A stretch of 64,000 nt of DNA from positions 124,001 through 188,000 of the forward strand of contig NZ_JAAUWT010000006.1 in assembly GCF_014694455.1 (NCBI RefSeq), given 5' to 3'. The position numbers and the translations under genes were made by a program. Positions within the stretch are counted from its first letter, which is position 1; the number at the start of each line of letters is the position of its first letter. The notes beneath the pieces are model-generated. The model had not been told where the DNA came from. It searched no databases and saw only the letters and a list, made by a program, of their open reading frames with translations. This DNA comes from Vibrio sp. S9_S30. Its GTDB lineage: Bacteria > Pseudomonadota > Gammaproteobacteria > Enterobacterales > Vibrionaceae. Below are positions 36,822-46,351 of the stretch, piece after piece.

Positions 36822-37679
36822 TTAGATTGAAGCTTGTTTTTGCTGTGTGATGCATGGTTTTGTCTCGCATGAGCGCGTATTGCCTTGGTTGTTCGGTGCC
36901 GATTGTTCTGCTTGCTGGTAATGGGCGATGAGTTCGCCAGCGACCGACACGGCGATTTCCTCAGGTCGTTTCCCAGGGACATGGCGGATGCCGATGGGGC
37001 TGGTCATCTTGGCGAGCTGCTGATCGCTGTAACCTCGCTGTCTTAGCCGCATATCGAATTTTTTGCGCTTGGTCGATGAACCTATGACACCAAAATAGGT
37101 ACTGTCTCCTCTATCAAGGATAGCTCTTGTGAGGTCAAAATCGAGTTGATGGTTGTGCGTCATGACCAGAAAGTAGCTGTTTTCATGAGCAAACGTCACT
37201 TCACCGACTGGGTCGTCACTGACAAGTTGCTTTATGTTTTCAGGCAGATGTGCGGGAAATTCATGCTCACGTTGATCGATCCACGTGATATCGAAATCCA
37301 GTGTGGCGATCACGTGGACCAGTGCCTTAGCAACGTGACCTGCACCGAATAAGTACAGGTGGCGCTGACGGGTGCCTATCGGCTCAAAACATAAGGTTGC
37401 CATTCCACCGCAACATTGCCCCAAGCGGGCTCCAAGATTAAAGGTATCGACTTTTACTTCGGTCGCTTTCTCTTCCAGCATGGCGCGACTCACCTGAGTG
37501 GCAATGTGTTCAAGATGCCCGCCACCAATCGTAGCAATCAGCCGGTCGGCGGTGATCAGCATCTTCGTTCCCGCGCCTCGGGGCACAGACCCGCGCTCAT
37601 TTAGCACGGTTACCATCACACAAGGTTCGTTTGCGCTTTCGAGTTTTGCCAGTTCTTGAATCCAGTTGTCGCCGTACAT
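36822..37679 (-). CDS. xdhC: Xanthine dehydrogenase accessory protein XdhC
   Basis: A 285-residue XdhC/CoxF-family factor that binds the molybdenum cofactor, helps its sulfuration and inserts it into the large xanthine dehydrogenase subunit. Visible features: N-terminal VMVTVLNERGSVPRGAGTKML, LGQCCGGMATLCFEP, and a Rossmann-like C-terminal half LYLFGAGHVAKALVHVIATLDFDITWIDQRE. AGAGGA lies 7 bases before the ATG. It sits between xdhB and guaD, with 10 bases to guaD. Confidence 0.93.
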   Translation of the reverse strand: MYGDNWIQELAKLESANEPCVMVTVLNERGSVPRGAGTKMLITADRLIATIGGGHLEHIATQVSRAMLEEKATEVKVDTFNLGARLGQCCGGMATLCFEPIGTRQRHLYLFGAGHVAKALVHVIATLDFDITWIDQREHEFPAHLPENIKQLVSDDPVGEVTFAHENSYFLVMTHNHQLDFDLTRAILDRGDSTYFGVIGSSTKRKKFDMRLRQRGYSDQQLAKMTSPIGIRHVPGKRPEEIAVSVAGELIAHYQQAEQSAPNNQGNTRSCETKPCITQQKQASI

Positions 37680-37706
37680 GACGCATTCCTCTCAGTAAAG
37701 CGGTGA

Positions 37707-40109
37707 CTAGGCCGTTTTCTTGCTTGCTTTTATTTTCGCGCTTTCACGCACTTTCTCTATCGCCATGAGTACCCGTTCTGGTGTGGCTGGCGTATCCAAG
37801 TGAGGACGGATGCTTCCACCTACGCCGTTTTCTTCAATGACGTATCGAATGGCATTTTTTAGCGCACTCCACACCGACATGGCGAGCATGAATGGCGGTT
37901 CACCTACGGCTTTAGAGTGGAAGACCGTATCTTCCGGATTTTGCCGGTTTTGCAGCAAATGCGTTCTGAAGTCGATGGGCATATCCGCCACTGCGGGAAT
38001 CTTATAACTGGCGGGACCGTTAGTTGTCAGCTTGCCATCGTCATTCCAGACCAGTTCTTCCGTTGTCAGCCAGCCCGCGCCTTGCACAAAAGCGCCTTCA
38101 ATTTGGCCAATATCGATCGCGGGGTTCAGTGAAGCGCCGACGTCGTGGAGTAGATCGGCGCGCAAAATTTTGTACTCGCCAGTTAAAGTGTCGACAATGA
38201 CTTCTGAACAAGAGGCGCCGTAAGCAAAGTAGTAAAACGGCCTACCTTTGGCTTTTTCGTGATCGTAATAGATCTTCGGGGTGCGATAGAACCCAGTACT
38301 CGACAGCGAAATTTGGTTGAAGTACGCCAACTGAATGAACTCATCAAATTCGATGAGGTGTTCACCTGCTTGGATGATGCCGTTTTTGAATTGGATGTCT
38401 TCGGGGTTCACTTTGAAATGTTCGCTGGCGAAATTCACTAAGCGTACTTTGATGTGTCGTGCAGCATTTTGGGCCGCTTTGCCGTTTAAATCGGTGCCCG
38501 AAGACGCCGCCGTTGGGGAAGTGTTGGGGACTTTTTCGGTGTTGGTGGCGGTGATTTGTATGCGGCTGATGTCCACCTGAAATTCCTCCGCGACGATTTG
38601 CGCCACCTTGGTATTTAAGCCTTGTCCCATTTCTGTGCCACCGTGATTTAGGTGGATACTGCCATCGGTGTAAATGTGAATCAACGCCCCCGCTTGATTC
38701 AAGAAAGAGGCGGTAAAGGAAATCCCGAACTTAACTGGCGTGATCGCCAATCCTTTTTTCAGAATCGGGCTGTGTTTATTGAATTTGGCGATCGCTTCAC
38801 GGCGTTGGTAGTAGTCGCTGCTTTCAATCAACTGTTCGGTGATGTCGGGCATGAAGTCGCTGTCTTCCACCGTTTGGAAATAATGGGTAACGTTGCGATC
38901 CTCTTTTCCGTAGTAGTTGGCTTGGCGTACTTCCAATGCGTCTTTGTTTAGGTAAGCGGCGATGTCGTCCATGATGTGTTCAATGGTCATCATGCCTTGC
39001 GGTCCACCAAAGCCCCGAAATGCCGTGTTGGATGCCGTATTGGTTTTACAGCGATAACCCGTTACCGTCGCATCACCTAAGTAGTAGGCGTTGTCTGAAT
39101 GGAACATGGCGCGATCGACAATTGAGCTCGATAAATCGGGTGAATAACCGCAGTTACCAGCAACGTCGATCTCGATGCCTGTGAGGGTGCCGTGATCGTC
39201 AAACCCCACTTTATATCGGTTATAGAATGGGTGGCGCTTTCCCGTCATCATCATGTCTTCGGTTCGGAACAAGCGCATTTTGGTTGGGCGACCTGTTAGC
39301 TTGGCTATCACTGATGCCATACAAGCAGGGTAGGAGGATTGGGTTTCCTTTCCGCCAAACCCCCCGCCCATACGGCGTACATCAATCAGCACTTTGTGCA
39401 TGGGAACGCCTAAAACGCTAGCAACCAACTTTTGGATTTCGGTTGGGTTTTGAGTGGAAGAATGGACGATCATGCCGTCGTCTTCAGTGGGCATCACCGT
39501 GGCGATTTGCGTTTCCAAATAGAAATGTTCCTGCCCACCCACATGCAAGCTGCCTTCAAGAACATGTTTGGATTGGGCAATGGCGGCGTTGGCATCGCCT
39601 CGCTTTTGCTGATGGGTAGCGGTGACAAATTGCTTTTTCTCTAACGCTTCTTCTATATCTAAAATGGCTGGCAGGATGTCATACTCAATAACCGCTGCAT
39701 GCGCTGCTTTTCTTGCGATTTCAAGGTCGTTGGCGGCTACGGCAATCACAGGTTGCCCAACGTATTCGACTGTGCCGTCGGCGAGTAGAGGATCCCCTGG
39801 TAGGATCGCCCCAATATCTAGATTCCCGGGCACATCTTGGCTGGTAATGGCGATAGCAACGCCGTCGAATTCATAGCATGGCGTAAGGTCAATGCTGAGT
39901 ATTTTGGCGTGTGCGTGGGGGCTTAGCAACGCATAGGCGTGAAGCTGATTCGGGAATTCCAATTTATCGTCGATGTATTTGGCTTCTCCTGTGACCTGCA
40001 TGGCAGCACTGTCGTGTTTCACGCTTTTGCCTACCCCGGTTTCCAGGTCTTGTTTGAACAACGCCATCATTTCTTCGTGGCTCATGGATGTTTTCGGCGC
40101 GTTAGACAT
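37707..40109 (-). CDS. xdhB: Xanthine dehydrogenase molybdenum-binding subunit
   Basis: An 800-residue large subunit that holds the molybdopterin centre oxidising hypoxanthine to xanthine and xanthine to urate. Motifs: EHFYLETQIATV (cofactor contact Gln), RRMGGGFGGKETQS, TAFRGFGGPQG, SSGTDLNGKAA, and the catalytic glutamate in FHSKAVGEPPFMLAMSV. Length is normal for the separate-subunit form. It overlaps the 3' end of xdhA by 8 bases. It acts with XdhA and needs XdhC for cofactor loading. Confidence 0.95.
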   Translation of the reverse strand: MSNAPKTSMSHEEMMALFKQDLETGVGKSVKHDSAAMQVTGEAKYIDDKLEFPNQLHAYALLSPHAHAKILSIDLTPCYEFDGVAIAITSQDVPGNLDIGAILPGDPLLADGTVEYVGQPVIAVAANDLEIARKAAHAAVIEYDILPAILDIEEALEKKQFVTATHQQKRGDANAAIAQSKHVLEGSLHVGGQEHFYLETQIATVMPTEDDGMIVHSSTQNPTEIQKLVASVLGVPMHKVLIDVRRMGGGFGGKETQSSYPACMASVIAKLTGRPTKMRLFRTEDMMMTGKRHPFYNRYKVGFDDHGTLTGIEIDVAGNCGYSPDLSSSIVDRAMFHSDNAYYLGDATVTGYRCKTNTASNTAFRGFGGPQGMMTIEHIMDDIAAYLNKDALEVRQANYYGKEDRNVTHYFQTVEDSDFMPDITEQLIESSDYYQRREAIAKFNKHSPILKKGLAITPVKFGISFTASFLNQAGALIHIYTDGSIHLNHGGTEMGQGLNTKVAQIVAEEFQVDISRIQITATNTEKVPNTSPTAASSGTDLNGKAAQNAARHIKVRLVNFASEHFKVNPEDIQFKNGIIQAGEHLIEFDEFIQLAYFNQISLSSTGFYRTPKIYYDHEKAKGRPFYYFAYGASCSEVIVDTLTGEYKILRADLLHDVGASLNPAIDIGQIEGAFVQGAGWLTTEELVWNDDGKLTTNGPASYKIPAVADMPIDFRTHLLQNRQNPEDTVFHSKAVGEPPFMLAMSVWSALKNAIRYVIEENGVGGSIRPHLDTPATPERVLMAIEKVRESAKIKASKKTA

Positions 40110-41550
40110 AAGAGGTTACCTGAGTTTCGATGGTACTGTTTGGGTGAACGGATTCTATATAGAAGCGTCGAAGCAGGTTTGCTGCACATAATGCGCGATA
40201 TTCCTTGGTCGCACGGAAATCGCTGAGGGGCTCGAAGTCGTCCACCAAAGTTTTCATTGCCTTGTGTACCGTTTCTTCCGTCCAAGCTTCACCCAGCAGT
40301 GCTTGTTCGCAATGTGTGGCTCGTTTTGGTATTGCGGCCATGCCACCAAATGCGATGAGTGCTTGTTTCACCATGCCATTCTCTATGGTGAGATTAAACG
40401 CGCCACAAACGGCTGAGATGTCGTCGTCTAAACGTTTTGACACTTTGTATGCTTTGAACGTTTGTTCTGATGACAGAAGGGGAATATGGATAGATTCTAT
40501 AAACTCACTGGGTTGCTGCACCGTCACTTTGTAACTTACGAAATAGTCTTCTAGTAACATGAGACGGGAAGTGTCGCCACGGCGCAGTGAGATTCGAGCC
40601 CCTAACGCGATGAGTAAAGGAGGCGTATCGCCAATCGGAGAGGCATTGGCAATGTTACCACCTAGGGTGCCTTGGTTACGCACTTGAAGAGAGGCAAATC
40701 GATGAAGCAATTCTCCGAAATCAGGAAAGTGTTGGGCGAGTGATTGGTAGGCGTTATTGAGTGTCACGTTCGCCCCCAGTATTAATCGATTGTCTTTCAG
40801 TTCACAGAGCTTCATGTCGGTAACCGTCGCGACGCTGATCAGGGTTTCGATAGGGCGTCTAAATTGGGTCACTTCCAGCGCAAGGTCGGTTCCGCCTGCA
40901 ACCAACTTAGCACTAGGATGGCGTAAATACAGCGCAGCCAATTCGTCGGTGGTGGTCGGTAAGAAGGCATGGTGTTCGCCGCACTGCAATTTGCCTTCTT
41001 CACTCGACAGCGCAGTGAGCTTGGCAATGGTTTTTTCTTCCAAGTCCGAAAATTGGTCTTTGAGTTGTTGATTGCGGCTAAGCGACAGTGCCGCTTCAAT
41101 GATAGGTCGGTAGCCCGTACACCGGCAAAGATTACCAGCAAGCGCTTCCATGACATCGTGTTTGGTTGTTGTGGGTTTATTCTTGATGAGTGCAAACATC
41201 GACATGATAAAGCCCGGTGTGCAAAAACCGCATTGTGAGCCGTGATAGTCAACCATCGCTTGCTGTATAGGGTGCAAGCTTCCCTCTGGGTTTTTTAGAT
41301 CTTCTACTGTGATCAATTGCTTTCCGTGTAATGAGGAAACAAAAGTCAGGCACGAGTTTATAGATTGATAAACCAGCTTTCCGTTTACAACTTCGCCTAA
41401 AACAACGGTACAGGCACCACAGTCTCCAGAACCACACCCTTCTTTTGTTCCGGTTTTATGGAGTTGTGTCCGTACGTATTGCAAGACGGTTGTGTTCGGC
41501 GACACATCCTTAATGTGTTTCACTGACTGATTAAGCAAAAACGAAATCAC
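40102..41550 (-). CDS. xdhA: Xanthine dehydrogenase small subunit (2Fe-2S/FAD)
   Basis: A 482-residue subunit carrying both iron-sulfur clusters and the FAD domain. Cluster motifs: GCGSGDCGACTVV with a distal cysteine near 60-70, and CGFCTPGFIMSMFALI...GNLCRCTGYRPI. FAD-binding: LVAGGTDLALEVTQ and NIANASPIGDTPP. GTG at 41550 is chosen because AGGAG lies 5 bases upstream and the family begins at ISFLLNQ. It is the first gene of the purine operon and lies just downstream of two RutR-like palindromes. Confidence 0.94.
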   Translation of the reverse strand: MISFLLNQSVKHIKDVSPNTTVLQYVRTQLHKTGTKEGCGSGDCGACTVVLGEVVNGKLVYQSINSCLTFVSSLHGKQLITVEDLKNPEGSLHPIQQAMVDYHGSQCGFCTPGFIMSMFALIKNKPTTTKHDVMEALAGNLCRCTGYRPIIEAALSLSRNQQLKDQFSDLEEKTIAKLTALSSEEGKLQCGEHHAFLPTTTDELAALYLRHPSAKLVAGGTDLALEVTQFRRPIETLISVATVTDMKLCELKDNRLILGANVTLNNAYQSLAQHFPDFGELLHRFASLQVRNQGTLGGNIANASPIGDTPPLLIALGARISLRRGDTSRLMLLEDYFVSYKVTVQQPSEFIESIHIPLLSSEQTFKAYKVSKRLDDDISAVCGAFNLTIENGMVKQALIAFGGMAAIPKRATHCEQALLGEAWTEETVHKAMKTLVDDFEPLSDFRATKEYRALCAANLLRRFYIESVHPNSTIETQVTSYV

Positions 41551-41584
41551 GGTGTCTCCTAGCATCAAAACAAGCAATTAAAGC

Positions 41585-41627
41585 TGACCTATTGGTCAAG
41601 TTTTAATTAAATTGACTAATTGGTCAA
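41585..41627. promoter_or_regulatory. Two RutR-like operators upstream of xdhA
   Basis: TGACCTATTGGTCA at 41585-41598 and TTGACTAATTGGTCAA at 41612-41627, centres 28 bp apart. E. coli RutR, a TetR-family regulator of purine and pyrimidine breakdown, recognises TTGACCANNTGGTCAA; site two differs at one defined position and site one at about two. They lie 35-77 bp upstream of the xdhA start. Confidence 0.68.
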
Positions 41628-42278
41628 CATTTTGTTGACATTTTTGATACATTTATTTTCGATGCATTTATTGCGCTGTAGGGGGCAGTGAGTGGCGATG
41701 CAGCGTTGTGTTGATGCAGCGTTGTGTTGATACCCTCCAAGTGCTTAGAGAGAAGCTCTATTTTATGTTTTCAGGGTTGTTATATTTCAGTGTTTTTATA
41801 TTAGGTATATCAGCTAAAGGAATAAGGCATGATTTAACATGAATGATTGGGTTATGGTTGATTTAAAGGATGGTTAACCATTATAAAGTTGAAATATTGT
41901 ATAGAGTTGAAAGATTAGCCGTGTAATACACTACATTGAATAGTGGATACTAGTGATTGCCCATATTTAATGTTTTTTTTTCTTCTCTTTCCTTACTTTA
42001 TTTTTCTAACGAGAACAATATTAAGTTGTTGATATTTATTGTTTTATTGTAACCTTTCAGGTTGATTTTGGTTTAAAGTAAATGAATTCAGGTTTGCTTA
42101 TTTGTTTTTATAATATGAATATTTTTGTTTTTTTAAACTTTTATTCGTGAGGGAAATAAATAAATATTCGGTTACATTTATTTCTTTTGTAATTTAATTT
42201 AATTTATTTTTCTATGTATATTTGAGATTAAGGTTAGTGAATAATACCGCCCAAATAAACAGACATAGAGAAGTAATA
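41628..42278. other. Long intergenic region upstream of the nitrobindin-like gene
   Basis: AT-rich. It holds a perfect 16-bp tandem duplication GATGCAGCGTTGTGTT at 41697-41712 and 41713-41728. From about 41960 to 42220 the sequence is extremely T-rich and probably carries the promoter of the downstream gene. No ORF is supported. Confidence 0.6.
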
Positions 42279-42899
42279 ATGAAGAAATATCTTGCAGTAG
42301 CAATGTCAGCGGCTTTATCTCTGCCAGCGGCAGCGGCTCATACAGACATTGATGGGATGGACTTTGGTCCATTGGCATCGCTTGTCGGCACATGGAAGTC
42401 GGTCGAATCAGGCGGTGTGGACATTGCACCTGCACAGAAGGGGACTCCGCAAGGTGAAGGTGCTCCAGCGGTAACGCCATTTTATGAAGTGATAACATTT
42501 GAAGTGGCCGCTGATGCAGTTAATGCGAGCTCGCAAAGCCTTGTTGCTCTGTATTATAAGCAAGAAGTGTTCAGAAAAGCAGACGACTCCAAGTTTCACG
42601 ATCAGCGTGGCTATTTTATTTACGATGCTGAAAACCAAGTTGTTTACAACTCTTTCTGTGTACCTCGTACCACGTGTGTAACGGCAGAAGGGCAAGCAGG
42701 TAAGCAGATGACACTTACCGCATCTGAGCGTGGGATTGCGGAATCCAATTTTATGACGAACAATGCCACCACAACGGGCTTCTCCATGACGCTCTCAATT
42801 GAAGATGAAAAACTGACTTACTCGCAAAATACGGCTTTGACTATTTATGGAAAAGCGATGGCGCACACGGATACCAGTACGTTGTATAAAGTGAAGTAA
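42279..42899 (+). CDS. Secreted heme-binding beta-barrel (nitrobindin-like) protein
   Basis: A 206-residue protein with a signal peptide (cleavage near AAAAHTD, residue 20). The mature part follows the nitrobindin-like lipocalin layout: FGPLASLVGTWKS at the N-terminus with the G-W motif, PFYEVITFE, HDQRGYFIYDAENQVVYNSFCVPR, and a C-terminal HTDTSTLYKVK whose histidine could be the heme ligand. Cytosolic nitrobindins handle nitric oxide or peroxynitrite; this one is exported. AGAGAAG lies before the ATG. It is followed by a terminator and has no operon partners. Confidence 0.65.
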   Translation: MKKYLAVAMSAALSLPAAAAHTDIDGMDFGPLASLVGTWKSVESGGVDIAPAQKGTPQGEGAPAVTPFYEVITFEVAADAVNASSQSLVALYYKQEVFRKADDSKFHDQRGYFIYDAENQVVYNSFCVPRTTCVTAEGQAGKQMTLTASERGIAESNFMTNNATTTGFSMTLSIEDEKLTYSQNTALTIYGKAMAHTDTSTLYKVK

Positions 42900-42927
42900 C
42901 ACGCATACCTGAAATTGTCAGAAGAGT

Positions 42928-42962
42928 AAAAGCCCCCATATTTTATTGGGTGCTTTTTTTTT
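42928..42962 (+). terminator. Rho-independent terminator
   Basis: AAAAGCCCCCA and TGGGTGCTTTT pair imperfectly around a short A/T loop, followed by eight or more T residues. It ends the nitrobindin-like gene. Confidence 0.8.
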
Positions 42963-43717
42963 GTGTGTAAGAAGAGTGCCTAAAATAATATGCATAAGTA
43001 TTTGGGGTTATTGTTAAGGCAAAAGCGTTACAATATTCGGGGTATGGGCTAATTTTATTATAAATCTCTTCAACCATTTCTTTATCCTAATAAAAATGGA
43101 ATCCCAGACAGTGACGCTGTAATTAAGGAGGGTTGTTTTCATATCTTAATTATTTCAGGTTAAATATCAAAAGTGAGCTCTTTTGGAAATGTTTCTTTGA
43201 CTTTCTACCTACATTATTTCATGTTTTGTTATAATATAACATAGCTATTGATGTGGATTTTAATCTATTTTTACAGTGTTATCTCTACGTTATCTTTCAG
43301 GTGTTTTTAAATTAAAATAAGGTCAAGTTGTTGTTTTTTAAGGTTATTTTATTATATTTTCAATTGTTTTAGTTCAGTGTTCTAGAGATTATTTATGCCC
43401 AATTTCAAGAAATTTATCATTTCATTAAATTCTTTTTTTGATATCCATTCCTTCTTTGCAAAGAAGGGATAAATCAACGAAAATAAGCGAGTTTGTTATT
43501 TGCATTTATAAAATTCTACAATCATATTATTGCTCCCGCTTCGTAGGGTTCTTATATAAATCATGAGTATTTGTATAAGTTAACTCATGTTGAAATATTG
43601 TTTTTATTTAAGTTATAAAAGCCAGTTTAATATAGGTCTATGACTATTTGGCGTATTGTACCGTTTAAAAATTGATATTTTAATTAGAAGTGAAATCTGA
43701 AATATATGGAGAAAATA
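42963..43717. other. AT-rich intergenic region with one palindrome
   Basis: 755 bp, strongly AT-rich, without a supported gene. CCTTCTTTGCAAAGAAGG at 43450-43467 is a perfect 18-bp palindrome that could be an operator. The promoter of the protease gene is probably in the last 150 bp. Confidence 0.5.
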
Positions 43718-44905
43718 ATGAAATTTAACGTAGTGATTCCAATATCCGTATTGGCTATGACTCCTCTTATTGCATTTGGCGAAAATGAAGTAGAGATAAA
43801 CGCGGAGATACCGACTATCGATACTCAGCAAACCCATATTATAGGTACCAATGACTTTGTTACTTATGATGTAAAAGCGCTGGAAGGTGGCGATACTGCT
43901 GTTTTCCAGGGCGATATTATTCTGGGCCCAGCGGAAGAGGTTCAAAACTACGGCATACCGCCAATGGAGTTAGTTGATGAAAATGATAGGCGGGGACGTT
44001 CGGCATGGTCTGGATTCGAGAAATGGCCTAATGGTGTGGTTCCTTATACTATTTCGAGCAGCCTCCCAGCGAAAGATGTGGCTGGTATTAAGGAAGCGAT
44101 GCGCAGTATAGAGAGTGTATCGAAAGTACGTTTTGTTGAAAGAACCAATCAAAAGCATTATGTCAGGATTATTCGTGATAAAGGGTGTTACTCAAAAATA
44201 GGTTATGAGCGCAGAGTCCAACCATTATCGATTGGTAAGGGGTGTGGAAAACCGGGTATTGTGGCTCATGAACTTTTGCATACGTTGGGCTTTTTTCATA
44301 CGCACCAACGCGCTGACCGTGATAAGTATGTCACTATTAATTGGGGGAATATTAGACAGGGTATGGAGTTCAATTTCCAAAAGCGCGGTTCGGTGTCAAC
44401 ATCTGCTGGTCCATATGATGTTCGCTCAATCATGCATTACCGTGCTTGGGAATTTGGGGATGGTCGTGTGACAATATCGTCTAAAGATCCCTCTGTACCC
44501 AATAACCAGATAGGGCAGCGTCAGAGCTTAACGAAGCATGATATCAGTGCGCTGCAAAAGATGTATGGAGCCAATGATGCAACAACAAAAACCTATAATC
44601 TTGATCCCATTAGTAAAATCGCTACCAAAGTGAGTGTGAAGAAGAGCGGGTGGCAACAGTACGTTCAGGAGCTTTCCAGTGGATACAAAACGTTGACCAT
44701 CACCACATCTGGTGGGACAGGTGATGTCGATTTGTATGTGAGAAAAGGCACTCTACCTAACCGTAGCTCATACGACTGCCGTTCTCGGCATAATGGCAGT
44801 GCGGAAAGCTGTGTGATTAATTCTCCAGCAGAAGGAAAGTGGTATATTGGGTTATATGGTCATCGTGCTAGTTCTGGCGTGACTGTTACTGTTAAAACGG
44901 AGTAG
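43718..44905 (+). CDS. Secreted astacin-family (M12A) metalloprotease with C-terminal PPC domain
   Basis: A 395-residue secreted zinc protease. A signal peptide ends near IAFGEN (residue 20) and a propeptide runs to about 88. The catalytic domain (about 89-290) has the astacin zinc motif HELLHTLGFFHTHQRADRD with His184, Glu185, His188, His194, and the Met-turn SIMHYRAW with Met239 and Tyr241. The C-terminal ~110 residues form a pre-peptidase (PPC) domain, seen in TSGGTGDVDLYVRKG and AEGKWYIGLYGH, common in secreted Vibrio proteases and often removed after export. GGAG lies 7 bases before ATG 43718. It stands alone with a terminator. Confidence 0.92.
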   Translation: MKFNVVIPISVLAMTPLIAFGENEVEINAEIPTIDTQQTHIIGTNDFVTYDVKALEGGDTAVFQGDIILGPAEEVQNYGIPPMELVDENDRRGRSAWSGFEKWPNGVVPYTISSSLPAKDVAGIKEAMRSIESVSKVRFVERTNQKHYVRIIRDKGCYSKIGYERRVQPLSIGKGCGKPGIVAHELLHTLGFFHTHQRADRDKYVTINWGNIRQGMEFNFQKRGSVSTSAGPYDVRSIMHYRAWEFGDGRVTISSKDPSVPNNQIGQRQSLTKHDISALQKMYGANDATTKTYNLDPISKIATKVSVKKSGWQQYVQELSSGYKTLTITTSGGTGDVDLYVRKGTLPNRSSYDCRSRHNGSAESCVINSPAEGKWYIGLYGHRASSGVTVTVKTE

Positions 44906-44935
44906 CGACTCCTTCCACTTAAATTGATATACGAA

Positions 44936-44970
44936 AGAGCCAGCTTCTTTGCAGGGAGCTGGCTTTTTTA
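44936..44970 (+). terminator. Rho-independent terminator after the astacin gene
   Basis: AGCCAGCT and AGCTGGCT form a perfect 8-bp stem around an 11-nt loop, followed by TTTTTT. Confidence 0.88.
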
Positions 44971-45017
44971 TTCGTGGCGTTTGCTTTGAGCTTATAAACT
45001 GGTATTGGAAGTGAGGC

Positions 45018-45401
45018 TTAAATCTTAGATACGTTGTAACCGGACTCACGCAGTAAATCTCTTTCTTGTTTGATCAGTTGTGCCCTATCTTCGATAAGTT
45101 CATGAAGTGCTTGGGAGGGCTGAGAAGCAAATGTTTTAAATTGATCAAACGAAGAAGCTTGCTCAACGGTTTTAAGCATTGTGCTGACAGCGTTGCGCGC
45201 TTCACATGGGTCGGATTCTGTTTTGAAATAGTCAACACTGTGCACCGCTTCTTTCATTTCGGCAAGCAGCTCGGCAGGGCTATTGTCTAATGCAATTAAC
45301 ATGTAATTATCGAGAACACGCTTCGCAAACAACAGTTCCTTCAATGGAATATCGCGTCCACTTACAATTAGGGACTGGTTCAGAATGGGACTAGAACTCA
45401 T
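45018..45401 (-). CDS. Conserved-looking helical protein, unknown function
   Basis: A 127-residue soluble protein, mostly helical and acidic, with one cysteine and no signal peptide or membrane span. The C-terminus LIEDRAQLIKQERDLLRESG looks like an amphipathic helix or coiled coil. AAGGA lies 7 bases before the ATG. It is convergent with the astacin gene and on its own. I do not recognise a family. Confidence 0.65.
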   Translation of the reverse strand: MSSSPILNQSLIVSGRDIPLKELLFAKRVLDNYMLIALDNSPAELLAEMKEAVHSVDYFKTESDPCEARNAVSTMLKTVEQASSFDQFKTFASQPSQALHELIEDRAQLIKQERDLLRESGYNVSKI

Positions 45402-45574
45402 GGTTTTTCCTTAAACGAAAACAAAGGTTGGGCTAGGCAAAAGAAGCAAAAGTGAATAGATTTGTGCTTCATTTCAATATTTATACAGTGTTTGAGTCGA
45501 TGTCAAAGGAAATGAACGGAATAAGTCAGAAATTTTTGATCGGAGGGTGGGGGTATCCTTTCCCCCTATAGGCA

Positions 45575-46102
45575 TCACCGGAGTGTTACATCGAGTTCCG
45601 GTTTATAGATAAACAAAATGAAGGAGCATGACCAGCGGTAAGGGTAGGCAAAGATTTCGTTAATGTTGTAGCGTTCATCGACAGGTTTCACCTTTTGTTT
45701 CACGTTCCACTGTTCAACAATTTGTCCTTGATTATTGAAGCGGAAGATATCGATGTAACCAGTACCTAGATCGTTTTCGACATCGCGATCCACTTGCTTG
45801 GAGTGGACAAGCACCACATCACCCATGGCGATGGTCTGAACGGGTGTGTGGACAAAACGTTTCCTATTTTTCGCCATGCTTTGAAGGTGGTTGATAAACG
45901 CCACTTTGCCATTTTGGGCTTCAGGTGTGTGTCCAACGAAGTGAGCATCAACAAAACGTGTCACGTCTTTTAGATCGTTGAGGTTGTTTATTACGATCCT
46001 AGTCAACGCAGTGCACCAAGCAGTGTAGAAGAGTACGCTCTGAATCCTGCATCTTGAGGTTATTTGGGTATAACCGTATGCACGGTGTAGGAGTACATTC
46101 AT
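45575..46102 (-). CDS. NTF2-like / SnoaL-type protein, N-terminus uncertain
   Basis: A protein of about 175 residues whose central part resembles SnoaL-like NTF2-fold proteins: FVDAHFVGHTPEAQNGKVAFINHLQSM, TPVQTIAMGDVVLVHSKQV and GTGYIDIFRFNNQGQIVEQWNVKQKV. Such proteins are small ligand-binding or isomerase folds. The first ~40 residues do not look like the family and neither ATG 46102 nor the upstream TTG at 46135 has a ribosome site, so the 5' end may be mutated or the gene decayed. Its C-terminal ~20 residues after AYPYRW are also atypical. Confidence 0.6.
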   Translation of the reverse strand: MNVLLHRAYGYTQITSRCRIQSVLFYTAWCTALTRIVINNLNDLKDVTRFVDAHFVGHTPEAQNGKVAFINHLQSMAKNRKRFVHTPVQTIAMGDVVLVHSKQVDRDVENDLGTGYIDIFRFNNQGQIVEQWNVKQKVKPVDERYNINEIFAYPYRWSCSFILFIYKPELDVTLR

Positions 46103-46351
46103 GGAAAAGTTAAGAGATGGAAAGGGGCGGCTCAAAGAGTGAAGAGATCCTCGCGCAAGGGAATGTCCATTTGATCACAGATGTTCACAATACCGACCGT
46201 TACGAACTTTATATGCATTTGAAATCTAAAACGATAAATAACGCCATATTTATCTGAATGGGATCTAAAATTTCATTTGCATTCATTGGCTAGATGAATC
46301 GGTATGTTAGTGTTTTCTCGTTCATAAACTCTAAAAACTAGGTTCAAAAAG

